64,000 nt of DNA from Hominenteromicrobium mulieris (GCF_020687165.1 NZ_JAJEQC010000009.1); one strand, 5' to 3'. Shown: positions 25,232 to 35,895, counted from the stretch's first letter. Notes: generated from the sequence alone by a model not told the origin. Translations and numbers: made by a program.

Positions 25232-26442
25232 TGAACTTACTGGATACACGCCCACCGTTTGCGGGCATCAACGGCGAAATTCCGCCGGAATTTAAAACGC
25301 TGTCCACACCGTGCTACCTCATGGACGAGGCCGTCCTGCAGCATAACGCAGAGGTGCTCGGCGCGCTGCAAAAGCGCACGGGCTGCAAGGTGCTTTTGGC
25401 ACAGAAGGCGTTCAGCAATTATGATCTTTATCCGATTTTCGCGCCGCATTTGGTCGGTACGGAAGCGAGCGGCCTGTTTGAAGCGCGGCTCGGCGCTGAA
25501 GAAATGCCGGGCGGCGAGGTTCATGTGTTTTGCGCCGCCTACCGTGAGGACGAAATGGACGAGCTGCTGCGCTATGCGGATCACATTGTGTTCAATTCGC
25601 CGCGACAGCTGCAAAAGTTCGCGCCCAAAGCAAAAGCTGCGGGCAAAAGCGTCGGTCTGCGCATCAACCCGGAGTGCTCTACGCAGGAGGGACACGAAAT
25701 TTACGATCCCTGTGCGCCCGGCAGCCGCCTCGGCACCACCCGTGCGCAGTGGGATAAAGCCGTTCAAGAAGACGCGCATTTGCCCGAACTGCTCGACGGC
25801 CTTCATTTTCACACGCTGTGCGAGCAGGATGCCGACGCACTGGAAGCGACCTTAAACGCCGTTGCTTCAACGTTCGGCGATTTGCTGCCCAAAATGCAGT
25901 GGCTCAACTTCGGCGGCGGCCACCACATCACGCGTCCCGACTACGATATGGAAACGCTGGAGCGCTGCATCCGCCGCGCGCAGCAGGACTGGAATGTCAC
26001 CGTGTACCTCGAGCCCGGAGAAGCCTGCGCGTTAAACGCCGGGTACCTCCTCAGCCGCGTGCTCGATGTCGTGCGAAACGGCGAGACGACCATCGCAATT
26101 CTCGATGCCAGCGCCGCCTGCCATATGCCGGATGTCATCGAAATGCCGTATCGCCCGCCGCTGCTCGGCGCCGGTGAGCCGGGGGAGAAGCCGTACATGG
26201 TGCGCCTTGCTGGCCCAACCTGCCTTGCAGGCGACGTTATCGGCGATTACAGCTTCGACGCTGTGCCCGCGGTCGGCGACCTGCTCGTCTTCGGAGATAT
26301 GGCAATCTACACCACCTGCAAAAACAATACCTTTAACGGCATGCCCCTGCCCGGCATTTATTCCCGCACAGCGGGCGGCGATATCCGCAAGTTAGCGTCG
26401 TTTGGCTACAGAGATTTCAAATACAGGCTTGGCAGCCCGTAA
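25231..26442 (+). CDS. nspC: Carboxynorspermidine/carboxyspermidine decarboxylase
   Basis: 403 residues. Alanine-racemase-fold PLP decarboxylase. TPCYLMDEAVLQHNAEVL and LAQKAFSNYDLYPIF contain the N-terminal lysine-bearing region; GLRINPECSTQEGHEIYDPC, LHFHTLCEQDADAL, NFGGGHHITRPDYD and YLEPGEACALNAGYL follow. It decarboxylates carboxyspermidine to spermidine. The ATG overlaps the preceding stop by one base. It ends at a strong terminator, so it closes the polyamine operon. Confidence 0.92.
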   Translation: MNLLDTRPPFAGINGEIPPEFKTLSTPCYLMDEAVLQHNAEVLGALQKRTGCKVLLAQKAFSNYDLYPIFAPHLVGTEASGLFEARLGAEEMPGGEVHVFCAAYREDEMDELLRYADHIVFNSPRQLQKFAPKAKAAGKSVGLRINPECSTQEGHEIYDPCAPGSRLGTTRAQWDKAVQEDAHLPELLDGLHFHTLCEQDADALEATLNAVASTFGDLLPKMQWLNFGGGHHITRPDYDMETLERCIRRAQQDWNVTVYLEPGEACALNAGYLLSRVLDVVRNGETTIAILDASAACHMPDVIEMPYRPPLLGAGEPGEKPYMVRLAGPTCLAGDVIGDYSFDAVPAVGDLLVFGDMAIYTTCKNNTFNGMPLPGIYSRTAGGDIRKLASFGYRDFKYRLGSP

Positions 26443-26448
26443 ACGCAA

Positions 26449-26520
26449 CAGCAAACGAAAAAGCCGCAGTGCTTCTTTTTCAGGAAAGCACTGCGGCTTT
26501 TTGTTTGCTGTGCACATAGC
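26449..26520 (+). terminator. Strong bidirectional terminator after nspC
   Basis: CAGCAAACGAAAAAGCCGCA and onward through GTGCTT pairs with AAGCACTGCGGCTTTTT-GTTTGCTG; the arms exceed 20 bp with A and T runs on each side, so it works on both strands. It marks the right end of the conserved polyamine block. Confidence 0.88.
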
Positions 26521-26552
26521 TTTCGGTGTTACCAATATTGCTTATGAAAATC

Positions 26553-26588
26553 AAAAACCCGCAAAACATCGGTGTTCATGCGGGTTTT
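26553..26588 (+). other. Second hairpin at the left edge of the accessory region
   Basis: AAAACCCGC and GCGGGTTTT pair across a 17-base loop, with T bases after the stem. It lies between the nspC terminator and the first mobile-element gene; it may be a terminator of element transcription or part of an element end. The rest of 26589-26700 shows nothing clear. Confidence 0.4.
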
Positions 26589-26716
26589 CATTGGTGCGGA
26601 TGTTCATAAGGGATTTCGCAAATAACCAAGAAAGCCTACACGCATATTCATTTTTATCCGCACATTCGATTTTTACTAGTCTCTCCGTTACAATGATAGC
26701 ACAAGGAGGACAGAAT

Positions 26717-26896
26717 ATGAAACAAAAATATCATCTTGCAATGGATGATGCAGAGCGGCGGCTTCTCGTTGGGAGCCTGAATGATCTGCGCAGCAGGCTC
26801 ATCACAGAGGGCAGATATATCGACGCTGTTGATGAAGTGCTGCTGAAAATCATCGGTGCAAAGCGCAAGAAGTTCAAGGTTGTATACACGGAATGA
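26717..26896 (+). CDS. Small protein paired with TnpV
   Basis: 59 residues (MKQKYHLAMDDAERRLLVG at the start), with CAAGGAGG 7 bases before the ATG. Compact, charged, alpha-helical composition. Proteins of this length and opening are commonly encoded just before tnpV in Clostridial mobile elements; I know no function. The 15-base gap to the next gene suggests co-transcription. Confidence 0.6.
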   Translation: MKQKYHLAMDDAERRLLVGSLNDLRSRLITEGRYIDAVDEVLLKIIGAKRKKFKVVYTE

Positions 26897-26911
26897 ATTG
26901 GGGGAAACACA

Positions 26912-27280
26912 ATGACGGAGTTTGAAAAGCTGGGCGGCACATACCGACAGGCGGGCAATTATTTTCTGCCGAATCTCGAGATTGATAATCAAAGCGACGT
27001 ACAAATCGGCATTTGGGGGCAGCGACACCGGCGACATCTAAAGGAGCACCACCGGGTGAGATATTACAATCTGTTGACCACCGGGATGCTGAACGATTAT
27101 CTTGCTGAGGTGGAGTCTCGGGCACAGGCGATGTTTGATACGCTTGTGAAGGAACTGTCCGAAAAAGAAAACTTGAACGAAAAACTCAAGGCAAGTGACC
27201 CGCTGGAATGGGTCAGGCGGAGCAATAACATCCGCAATCGAGCTACAGAAATCGTAAATGCAGAGGTCATTTTCGTGTGA
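26912..27280 (+). CDS. tnpV: TnpV family transposon-encoded protein
   Basis: 122 residues matching the TnpV pattern throughout: LGGTYRQAGNYFLPNLEI, IGIWGQRHRRHLKEHHRVRY, TGMLNDYLAEVESRAQ, and the C-terminal LEWVRRSNNIRNRATEIVNA. TnpV accompanies Tn4451-like mobilisable transposons and related elements; its biochemical role is unknown. GGGGGAAACACA precedes the start. It is the left flank of the restriction-modification island, while other element genes lie on the far side at 35.5-37.8 kb. Confidence 0.88.
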   Translation: MTEFEKLGGTYRQAGNYFLPNLEIDNQSDVQIGIWGQRHRRHLKEHHRVRYYNLLTTGMLNDYLAEVESRAQAMFDTLVKELSEKENLNEKLKASDPLEWVRRSNNIRNRATEIVNAEVIFV

Positions 27281-27308
27281 GCAGCAACAAAATTTGATAG
27301 AAATCAGA

Positions 27309-27350
27309 GGCGCAGTCAGATGCAGGTAAGCACCGGCTGCGCCCCTTTTT
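27309..27350 (+). terminator. Terminator after tnpV
   Basis: GGCGCAG (27309-27315) and CTGCGCC (27337-27343) form a stem followed by TTTTT. It separates tnpV from the convergent hsdR. The remaining 27351-27518 holds no convincing gene. Confidence 0.6.
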
Positions 27351-27518
27351 CGTTGCTCTGAAATCGTCTGCATTATCTTAACGAGCAGACTGTTTGTACT
27401 CCTCCGGAGCAAAACAGTGCGTCGCCCCGATGACTGCGCCATCTGAGCGAGCAGTGCCTTTTTACTCCGTTCTGTCGAGCTACGCAAAAGGCCTCGTTAG
27501 GGACACCCTAAGACCTGC

Positions 27519-30500
27519 TTACCCGATGCCGAAGAATCGGTCGAAGAAACCCTTCAACTTTTCAATGATGGTCTGCTTCTTCTCTGCACGGTTTCCACCG
27601 CCGAAGCGGGAGATCGGCGGCATCAGCCGGTCAATATCCGTGCCTGTCGTTTTGACAGAGCCGTCACGGAAAGAGCTCTCCATAAAGCGGCGAGTCTCAT
27701 CGTCTTTCAGGTTTTCCTCCTGAATGATTGCAACAAGCTGCCGTTCTTTTTCTTCGGCGACAAAGGTGCGCCATTCCAGCATCACATCTGATACATCGTT
27801 GATTCCAGCAATGAAGGTTTCGATCAGTGCCTTCTTGCTACGTAGTTCTGGGCTTGCATCTACTGCCTTCTGGATCGTAATGAGAATTTCTTTATCGTCG
27901 CAGTGTGAATCGTGGTATTTCTGTACCAGAAGCAGGATGTAGTCAATATTGATCTCAATCTGCTTGATTAGCTCGATTTCAAAAACGATGTCATCGGTGA
28001 TGTCCTCTTTTTCGCCACCGGGCTTGCGGCTTTTCCACTCATCCCGTAAGTCCTGATAGCGGCCAAGATAATCCTGAAAATCCCGCTCGCTCAAAATTTC
28101 GCTTCCGGCAAACTCGTCGAACGAAGTCAGCAGGTTGCGCATACGCAGAATCGCACCGAACAAAACGATAAACTCCTTCTGCCGCTGTTCGCCGGTAATG
28201 CGTTCCTCTGTCAGCGGGAATTTCGTTGTCAATTCCTCAATCATATCCTGGTAGCCTGGGTGATATTTTCCGTCGGCATCCTCGTAGCCAAAGTAGTAAT
28301 CCTTATAGCCACGCATCAGGACGATACCGCCCGCTTCCTTATCGCCAAACAGAGAAATTGCATCGTCGGTACGCTTTTGCAGATTGCGGAAGCAAACGAT
28401 GTTGCCGAACACCTTGATGGAATTGAGAATCCGGTTGGTGCGGGAATATGCTTGAATCAGCCCGTGCATTTTCAGGTTTTTATCCACCCACAGCGTATTC
28501 AGCGTCGTGGCGTCGAAGCCGGTCAGGAACATATTGACCACGATCAGCAGGTCAAGTTCCTTGTTCTTCATCCGCAGGGAAACATCCTTATAGTAATTCT
28601 GGAATTTGTCCCCGTCTGTGGAATAGTTGGTGTGGAACATCTGGTTATAGTCACAGATGGCAGCATCCAGATAATCACGGGAGTTCTGATCCAGTGCAGA
28701 GGTGTCCTCCGGATTTTCCTCGTCGAGGATACCGTCCGTTTCTTCTTCGTTTGCGCCATAGCTGTAAATGACGGCAACTTTCAGCCGCTTCTGCGGATTT
28801 TCCGCCATTTGCCTCTGAAACTCGGCGTAGTAGAGCTTTGCAGCATCCACGCTGGACACGGCAAAGATGGAGTTGAACCCGCTGACCCGCTGCTTCTGCT
28901 TGATTTCCTCGATCTGCTGCTTGCTGCCGGCAGAGGCAACCTCGGCGATATTCTGCAATACGCTGTATGTATAGGTTTTATCACCCCGGTAGGTCTTCTG
29001 GTCAAAATGCGTCAGAATGTAATCCGTGACCAGTCGGATGCGTTCCGGGGCAAGAAACGCCTTTTCCCGGTTGATGTCCCAAACTTCCTTGTCGTCAATA
29101 TCCGGCTCGGCATCCATCGTTTTGATGTAGTCCACCCGGAAGGGCAGTACATTTTTGTCGTTAATGGCGTCCACAATGGTATAGGTGTGGAGCTGATCGC
29201 CAAAAGCCTGCTCTGTCGTGCGGAGTGTGGGATTCTTGCTCACGCCTGCATTGACCGCAAAGATCGGCGTTCCGGTAAAGCCAAAGAGGTTGTACTTCTT
29301 GAAATACTTCGTAATGGCTTGATGCATATCCCCGAACTGACTCCGGTGGCACTCATCAAAAATGATAACAACTCGCTTATCAAAAACGCTGTGTCCGGCG
29401 TTCTTTTTGATGAAAGTTGCCAGCTTCTGGATGGTGGTAATGATGATCTTGGCGTTGTCATCTTCCAACTGACGCTTCAGCACCGCTGTAGAGGTGTTGC
29501 TGTTGGCAGCGCCCTTTTCAAAGCGGTCATATTCCTTCATCGTTTGATAGTCCAGATCCTTGCGGTCCACGACAAAAAGCACCTTGTTGATGTAATCCAG
29601 TTTCGTGGCAAGCTGCGCCGTCTTGAAAGAGGTTAGTGTTTTGCCGCTGCCGGTGGTGTGCCAGATGTACCCGCCGCCTGCTACGGTGCCGTATTTCTTA
29701 TAATTGTTGGCGATCTCAATGCGGTTCAAAATGCGCTCGGTGGCGACGATTTGATATGGCCGCATCACCAGCAGCATATTTTCCGCCGTAAATACACAGT
29801 AACGGGTAAGAATATTCAGAATGGTGTGCTTGCAGAAAAAGGTCTTGGTGAAGTCTACAAGGTCCGGGATAATGCGGTTGTTCGCATCTGCCCAGAACGA
29901 AGTGAACTCAAAGCTATTGCTGGTTTTGAACTTCTTGGCTTTCTGCGCTTTGGCGTCCTTGATGTGATTGAAACGGGTGGTATTGGAATAGTATTTCGTA
30001 TTCGTGCCGTTGGAGATCACGAAGATCTGCACGAATTCATACAGTCCGCTGGATGCCCAGAAGCTGTCTCGTTGATAGCGATCGATTTGGTTAAACGCTT
30101 CCCGAATGGGAACGCCCCGGCGCTTCAGCTCGATATGGATGAGTGGCAAGCCGTTGACCAATACCGTCACATCATAGCGATTGTCATGAGCTGCCCCCTC
30201 CTCTGTGGAGATGGCATACTGGTTGATGACCTGCAAACTGTTATTATGGATGCACTTCTTGTCAATAAGCTGAATATTTTTGCTTTCCCCGTTATCCCGG
30301 CGGAGCACCTGCACATAGTCCTCCTGAATCAGGCGGGTCTTTTCGAGAATGCCGGAGTTTGTGTTTGCCAGCACCTCGTCCCAGAAACGCTTCCATTCGC
30401 CGTCCGTAAAGCGATAGTTATTCAGCTTTTCCAGCTGCGTTCGCAGATTGGCAATCAGGTCAGCCTCTTTATGGATGGTCAGGCGCTCATAGCCCAGCTC

Positions 30501-30632
30501 GCAAAGCAGACGGATAAACTCCTTTTCCAAGTCCGCTTCGCTCTGGTACGCCTCCGAGCGCTTCGACTGCGGCTTGTATTCGGTGACGACGGTGCTTTCA
30601 CTGCTCTGGGCAATGATGTTGAAATAGCTCAC
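27519..30632 (-). CDS. hsdR: Type I restriction enzyme R subunit (translocase/nuclease)
   Basis: 1037 residues, full length. N-terminal nuclease domain around residues 150-175 with RYDVTVLVNGLPLIHIELKR, the D...E-x-K catalytic pattern of HsdR. Superfamily 2 translocase motifs follow: HTTGSGKTLTSF (Walker A), VVDRKDLDYQT, IIFDECHRSQFGDM (motif II), FGFTGTP (motif III), and FLTGFDATTLNTLWVDKNL with QAYSRTNR (motifs V-VI). It translocates and cuts unmethylated DNA together with HsdM and HsdS. Last gene of a minus-strand operon, starting 19 bases after the half-hsdS gene. Confidence 0.95.
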   Translation of the reverse strand: MSYFNIIAQSSESTVVTEYKPQSKRSEAYQSEADLEKEFIRLLCELGYERLTIHKEADLIANLRTQLEKLNNYRFTDGEWKRFWDEVLANTNSGILEKTRLIQEDYVQVLRRDNGESKNIQLIDKKCIHNNSLQVINQYAISTEEGAAHDNRYDVTVLVNGLPLIHIELKRRGVPIREAFNQIDRYQRDSFWASSGLYEFVQIFVISNGTNTKYYSNTTRFNHIKDAKAQKAKKFKTSNSFEFTSFWADANNRIIPDLVDFTKTFFCKHTILNILTRYCVFTAENMLLVMRPYQIVATERILNRIEIANNYKKYGTVAGGGYIWHTTGSGKTLTSFKTAQLATKLDYINKVLFVVDRKDLDYQTMKEYDRFEKGAANSNTSTAVLKRQLEDDNAKIIITTIQKLATFIKKNAGHSVFDKRVVIIFDECHRSQFGDMHQAITKYFKKYNLFGFTGTPIFAVNAGVSKNPTLRTTEQAFGDQLHTYTIVDAINDKNVLPFRVDYIKTMDAEPDIDDKEVWDINREKAFLAPERIRLVTDYILTHFDQKTYRGDKTYTYSVLQNIAEVASAGSKQQIEEIKQKQRVSGFNSIFAVSSVDAAKLYYAEFQRQMAENPQKRLKVAVIYSYGANEEETDGILDEENPEDTSALDQNSRDYLDAAICDYNQMFHTNYSTDGDKFQNYYKDVSLRMKNKELDLLIVVNMFLTGFDATTLNTLWVDKNLKMHGLIQAYSRTNRILNSIKVFGNIVCFRNLQKRTDDAISLFGDKEAGGIVLMRGYKDYYFGYEDADGKYHPGYQDMIEELTTKFPLTEERITGEQRQKEFIVLFGAILRMRNLLTSFDEFAGSEILSERDFQDYLGRYQDLRDEWKSRKPGGEKEDITDDIVFEIELIKQIEINIDYILLLVQKYHDSHCDDKEILITIQKAVDASPELRSKKALIETFIAGINDVSDVMLEWRTFVAEEKERQLVAIIQEENLKDDETRRFMESSFRDGSVKTTGTDIDRLMPPISRFGGGNRAEKKQTIIEKLKGFFDRFFGIG

Positions 30633-30650
30633 GGGCTACCTCCTTCCGGG

Positions 30651-31190
30651 TCAATCTGCCGGTGTAAAAGTCAGCAACTTGTCCCTGTAGTATTCATATT
30701 GTTTCTGCCGGGCTTCAATTTCGGCAGGCAAACCTGATGAAAGGTCGATGCAGAGGGTGTCAAAACGGTCAAGTATAGCAATGATGCGCTTTTGTTCTTC
30801 GATAGACGGCACGCTAATTTTAGCTCGGCTAATATTATCGTTATAGAGCCTTGCGATCGTGCCGCCTTCGGATACTGCCCACGGTTGAAGCTGGTAACAG
30901 TAGAACAAATAGCGGTTTAGTACAACGCTTTCATCATTGTCGATCCATACAATATTTGAATCCTGATAATAAGCATCCTCACCGTCATAAATAACAGTTC
31001 TTCCTATCGTTCCTGCAGCAGAAATAAGAACATCCCCCTTTTTAGGGAAAGAATATGCTTTTCGGTATTCCTCAAATTTTTCACGAGAAATGTATGCATC
31101 CGGTTTCTTTCCGAATGTTCCAATTTTATAAAAGGGGACATCTCCGTCGGGAGAGGTTTCCGCTTTCATAATACGCTTGCACATGGACAC
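30651..31190 (-). CDS. Third HsdS target-recognition half, out of frame with hsdS
   Basis: About 179 residues if started at GTG 31190. It is one target-recognition domain plus one conserved coiled helix: MCKRIMKAETSPDGDVPFYK, FPKKGDVLISAAGTIGRTV, then SIEEQKRIIAILDRFDTL and EARQKQYEYYRDKLLTF. The same reading frame is open further upstream (DEYSALIRLCQYVFGYVSIE) back into the GTCT tract at 31266-31304, so its true N terminus is probably supplied by hsdS after a frame change. Gain of one 4-base unit, or loss of two, would fuse it to hsdS. As annotated alone it lacks the first few residues of the recognition domain. Confidence 0.82.
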   Translation of the reverse strand: MSMCKRIMKAETSPDGDVPFYKIGTFGKKPDAYISREKFEEYRKAYSFPKKGDVLISAAGTIGRTVIYDGEDAYYQDSNIVWIDNDESVVLNRYLFYCYQLQPWAVSEGGTIARLYNDNISRAKISVPSIEEQKRIIAILDRFDTLCIDLSSGLPAEIEARQKQYEYYRDKLLTFTPAD

Positions 31191-31249
31191 TTTTCCAATG
31201 CTTCCAAGTTCAATAGAAACATACCCAAAAACATATTGACACAGGCGAA

Positions 31250-32534
<1,285 letters not shown>

Positions 32535-32542
<8 letters not shown>

Positions 32543-33224
32543 CTTCTTCACCTTCTTCCACCATTTTTCGTGCCAGCATACCCAATCCGTACAGTTTTTC
32601 ACCTGTCTCAACAGGCGACACTGTTTGTTTTTCTAAATTAAAAACAAACAATCCATCTAATGAGAGTAAATAGATAAACGAGTAGTTAATAGGTCGCTGA
32701 CTATATGTGATTAAGACTTTTAACAATTCATCCGGCATCCAGTCGTCAATGAACAATTCGGAATTTACGAATAAATCATATCGTTTCATCGATGCATATC
32801 CGCCAGTATTAAGTTTCTTCATTTTTGTTTCAACAGCCGAGAGAAAATATTTGCACCATGTGTTTCTTATATCCGGATAGTCTAAACCCGTCCAAGCATA
32901 GCCCATACCCGGGCCGGTCATTCCATATTGGGTATAGTTGTATCCTTTCTTTTTCAAGTAGGCAATTCGTTTATCCTGTTTTTCTTTTTCAAGGTACGGA
33001 ATTTCACAAGCAAGCGCCATCGCTTCTTGCTCACTTTGCGGAATCGCCGAAGTAACTTCTATCCCAATATTGTTAGAGATATCCCGCAAATCCGGTTTAT
33101 CCGAAATCTGCAAATTTTCGTATTGATCAGGAAAGAATTTCTCTAAGACAATTTTGGCGTAACATTCATCATAATCCAATTTCGTATGTGAAGGCAATGG
33201 ACGATCTTTTTCAATCTTAGCCAT
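32535..33224 (-). CDS. Unknown protein encoded between hsdM and hsdS; possible nuclease-like fold
   Basis: 229 residues. ATG at 33224 is chosen because GGAGGG lies 7 bases upstream; the other in-frame ATG at 33230 is too close. I do not recognise the family. The stretch KPDLRDISNNIGIEVTSAIP near residues 43-62 resembles the PD...(D/E)xK core of restriction-type nucleases, with a conserved acid in YDECYAKIVLEKFF before it, but the final lysine is replaced by Thr. A middle part is rich in Tyr, Gly and Trp (TGPGMGYAWTGLDYPDI). It sits within the hsd operon, ends 8 bases inside hsdS, and has no signal peptide or membrane helix. It could be an accessory nuclease, an anti-restriction factor or a passenger. 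Confidence 0.65.
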
Positions 33225-33249
33225 AATCATCCCTCCAATTACTAATTGC

Positions 33250-34830
33250 TCATTGCTCATTGCTAATTTCAGCAACGATTTTATCAATTTCCTCTCTCAA
33301 TTTCTGTTCCCGTGCGACGATTTCCGCAATTTCTGCATTCAACTTCACAATGTCAATCTTTTCCCGGGTGTCCTCCTGCTCCACATAGGTGGAAACGGAG
33401 AGATTGTAATTATTCTGCTTGCTGCCAACTTCGTCGTTTGGCACAAGGCGGGCAAAATGCGGCTCATCCTTGCGTTCTGCCACGGCGGACACGATGCGCC
33501 GGATGTTGTCCTCGGAAAGCCGGTTGTTCTTCGTAACCTTCACAAACTCCTTGGAGGCATCCACAAACAGAACGGCGTTGTCCGTCTTGTTCTTTTTCAG
33601 CAGCATAATATCCACAGAGATTGTAACATTTAAGAACAGGTTGGAGGGCAGCTGAATGATAGCGTCCACAAAGTTGTTATCCACCAGATACTTGCGGATC
33701 TTCTGTTCGGCCCCGCCACGGTACATAATGCCGGGGAAGCAAACGATGGCCGCTGCACCGTTATTCGCCAGCCACGAAAGGCTGTGCATAATAAACGCCA
33801 TATCCCCCTTAGAGGCAGGCGCCAGCACACCGGCAGGGGCAAACCGGGGGTCGTTGATCAGCGTCACATTTTTGTCACCCTCCCACGGCACGGAAAACGG
33901 CGGATTGGAGACGATCAGCTCAAAGGGCTGGTCATCCCAGTGCTGCGGGCTGAGCAGGGTGTCCTCCCGTACAATGCTGAACTTATCGAACTCGATGTTA
34001 TGCAGGAACATATTGATGCGGCAGAGGTTGTAAGTGGTCAGGTCAATCTCCTGACCGTAGAAGCCTCGCTCGATATTATCCTTGCCCAGCACTTTTTCCA
34101 CCTTCAGCAGCAGAGAACCGGAGCCGCAGGCGGGGTCATAGACCTTATTGATTTTCGTTTTGCCGATGGTGCCGAGGCGGGCCAGCAGCTCCGAAACATC
34201 GGCGGGAGTGAAATACTGACCGCCTTTTTTACCTGCATTGGCGGCGTACATTCCCATCAGATACTCATACGCATCGCCGAACAGGTCCGGGTTGCTGCCC
34301 TCCGTGGAGAACAGCGGCATCTGTGCCACACCGTTCAGCAGCTCTACCAGGACTTTATTCCGCTTGGCAATCGTCTCGCCGATGGCCTTGCTGTTCACAT
34401 CGAAATCGTCAAACAGACCTGCAAAATCATTCTCAGCATCTCCGCTGGCGGCGCTGCTCTCAATGTGGTTGAACACACGCTCCAGCGTCTCGTTCAGGTT
34501 GTCATCCTTATCGGCACGGGCGAGAACATTGCAGAACAGCTCCGAGGGCAGAATGAAAAAGCCCTTTTCCTGCACCAGTCCCTCACGGGCAGTCTCCGCC
34601 TCGGCGTCCGACATTTTGGCGTAGTCGAAATCGGTATTTCCGGCAGCGTGCTCGCCCTCATTGATATAGGCCGCGAAGTTCTCGGAAATATAGCGGTAGA
34701 ACATCGTGCCGAGCACATAAGATTTGAAATCCCACTCCGCCACATGGCCTGCGTGAACAAGGTCGGTGGCGATTTTATAGATACGGCGGAATAGCTCGTC
34801 CCGCTCCTGGTCTTTCTTTACATCAGCCAT
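33250..34830 (-). CDS. hsdM: Type I DNA methyltransferase subunit M
   Basis: 526 residues. ATG at 34830 with AAGGAG 9 bases upstream. N-terminal helical HsdM domain (RRIYKIATDLVHAGHVAEWD, FKSYVLGTMFYRYISENF), then the N6-adenine methyltransferase core: GQYFTPADVSELLA, motif I VYDPACGSGSLLLK, and catalytic NPPF in LIVSNPPFSVPW. It protects host DNA by adenine methylation at the site chosen by HsdS. It lies 5 bases after the XRE gene and 25 bases before the unknown gene. Confidence 0.95.
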   Translation of the reverse strand: MADVKKDQERDELFRRIYKIATDLVHAGHVAEWDFKSYVLGTMFYRYISENFAAYINEGEHAAGNTDFDYAKMSDAEAETAREGLVQEKGFFILPSELFCNVLARADKDDNLNETLERVFNHIESSAASGDAENDFAGLFDDFDVNSKAIGETIAKRNKVLVELLNGVAQMPLFSTEGSNPDLFGDAYEYLMGMYAANAGKKGGQYFTPADVSELLARLGTIGKTKINKVYDPACGSGSLLLKVEKVLGKDNIERGFYGQEIDLTTYNLCRINMFLHNIEFDKFSIVREDTLLSPQHWDDQPFELIVSNPPFSVPWEGDKNVTLINDPRFAPAGVLAPASKGDMAFIMHSLSWLANNGAAAIVCFPGIMYRGGAEQKIRKYLVDNNFVDAIIQLPSNLFLNVTISVDIMLLKKNKTDNAVLFVDASKEFVKVTKNNRLSEDNIRRIVSAVAERKDEPHFARLVPNDEVGSKQNNYNLSVSTYVEQEDTREKIDIVKLNAEIAEIVAREQKLREEIDKIVAEISNEQ

Positions 34831-34835
34831 TGCAT

Positions 34836-35060
34836 TTACTCCTTCTGGGCGATCCACGCCGCTTCGATTTCATCAAAGGGGATGTCGTTTTCTTCACAAA
34901 ATGCCTTGATTTTTTTCATTGCCGTGATATTCGGCTTGGTTTTGGCGTTTTCCCAACGGTTTATCGTTCCAACGGATACATTCAGCGCTTTTGCAAAATC
35001 TTTCTGTGACAGCAGGGCTTTCTTGCGCATGACCTGTATTAACTCACTTAAAGGCGTCAT
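34836..35060 (-). CDS. XRE-family regulator leading the hsd operon
   Basis: 74 residues. ATG at 35060 with GAAGGAG at about 9 bases. Helix-turn-helix signature: LLSQKDFAKALNVSVGTINRWENAKTKPN. Probable DNA-binding regulator, perhaps delaying restriction until methylation is complete, as small C-protein-like regulators do in other restriction systems; this role is inferred only from position. Five bases separate its stop from hsdM. Confidence 0.8.
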   Translation of the reverse strand: MTPLSELIQVMRKKALLSQKDFAKALNVSVGTINRWENAKTKPNITAMKKIKAFCEENDIPFDEIEAAWIAQKE

Positions 35061-35529
35061 CAAACAGTTCTCCTTCCAGAAGATTAACAGCATTATACCA
35101 TAAACCTATCATTTTCTCAACACCATTTGGAGAAAAGAGAATACCAAAATACAGAGGTACAGCCTTCGGATTGATCCGTTGGCTGTGCCTCTTTTGCATC
35201 TTTAAGAAAAATTTGAAAAATAACTTCGTACAAATCGAGAAAGATTTCCCAGTTGGTTAGTAGGGGGTTAAAAAATCAGCCTTCTCGCTGGCTATCTATT
35301 GAGGAGATTCTTCTCTTGTGCCTTGAAAGAGGTGAATTTTTGAAAAAGTGCGGGAATTTTGCAGGAAAATTCGGCAAAGGAAAAGTGAGAGGACGGTAGC
35401 TGGTTCCACCGCTTGTCGCCGCTCTGTGGTTTTCCGTGTGCACCTTGAAAATTAAATAGCAGAAATTTTGGAGAAGAGGGTCACCAAACACCTACCCATT
35501 TTAGTAACAAGTGAGAGGAGGTTTTTCCA
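35061..35529. other. Intergenic region between divergent hsd operon and element genes
   Basis: About 470 bases without a supported gene. It contains the promoter region of the hsd operon, the hairpin at 35153-35195, and AT-rich sequence. The last 60 bases (CACCAAACACCTACCCATTT, then GAGAGGAGG) resemble the leader that normally precedes Cys_rich_VLP genes in conjugative elements. No iterons or tRNA seen. Confidence 0.4.
35153..35195 (+). terminator. Hairpin with short T-run
   Basis: AGAGGTACAGCC pairs with GGCTGTGCCTCT (one G-U pair) over a 16-base loop, followed by TTT. It looks like a terminator for + strand transcription, though no + strand gene now precedes it, consistent with a deletion here. 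Confidence 0.45.
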
Positions 35530-35895
35530 ATGGTCATCAAAATCACACCGCAGCAGGCGAAAAGAGTCAACGCCCTGCTGCGGAAGCTGTGCGCCAACTA
35601 TGACGGCGGCAACTGCCTGCTGCTGGACGACGGCGAGCCCTGTGTCTGCGTCCAGAGCATCAGCAAGTACGGCCTCTACTGCAACTACTTCAAGAATGCT
35701 GTGCTCCCGACAGACGAAAGATTATATGCCGAGGTAATGAAGCCATCCGGCGGCAAGCGCTGTGTGCTGTGCCATCAGCCTTTTGCACCGAGGGCAAAGA
35801 ATCAGCGTTATTGTCCGGCCTGCGCCGCCAAGCAGAAACGGTTGAAGGCAACCGAACGGCAGCGCCGAAAGCGGGCATCAGCGTCACGCTTTTAA
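35530..35895 (+). CDS. Cysteine-rich VLP-domain protein of conjugative elements
   Basis: 121 residues. GAGAGGAGG precedes the ATG by 8 bases. N-terminal part KITPQQAKRVNALLRKLCANYDG and the CLLLDDGEPCVCVQS core define the Cys_rich_VLP family; a C-terminal zinc-ribbon-like CVLCHQPFAPRAKNQRYCPAC and a basic tail follow. The cysteines suggest metal binding, and the basic tail suggests nucleic acid contact; the function is unknown. It is normally linked to RepA_N and relaxase genes, as here. Confidence 0.8.
   Translation: MVIKITPQQAKRVNALLRKLCANYDGGNCLLLDDGEPCVCVQSISKYGLYCNYFKNAVLPTDERLYAEVMKPSGGKRCVLCHQPFAPRAKNQRYCPACAAKQKRLKATERQRRKRASASRF

Noticed and set aside
23942..25255. Reverse-strand frame of 437 codons opposite the carboxyspermidine dehydrogenase gene
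   Set aside because: Antisense shadow of a well-conserved gene; no ribosome site, no recognisable domain.
28260..29636. Forward frame of 458 codons inside hsdR
   Set aside because: Antisense of the HsdR translocase motifs; composition follows from codon use of hsdR.
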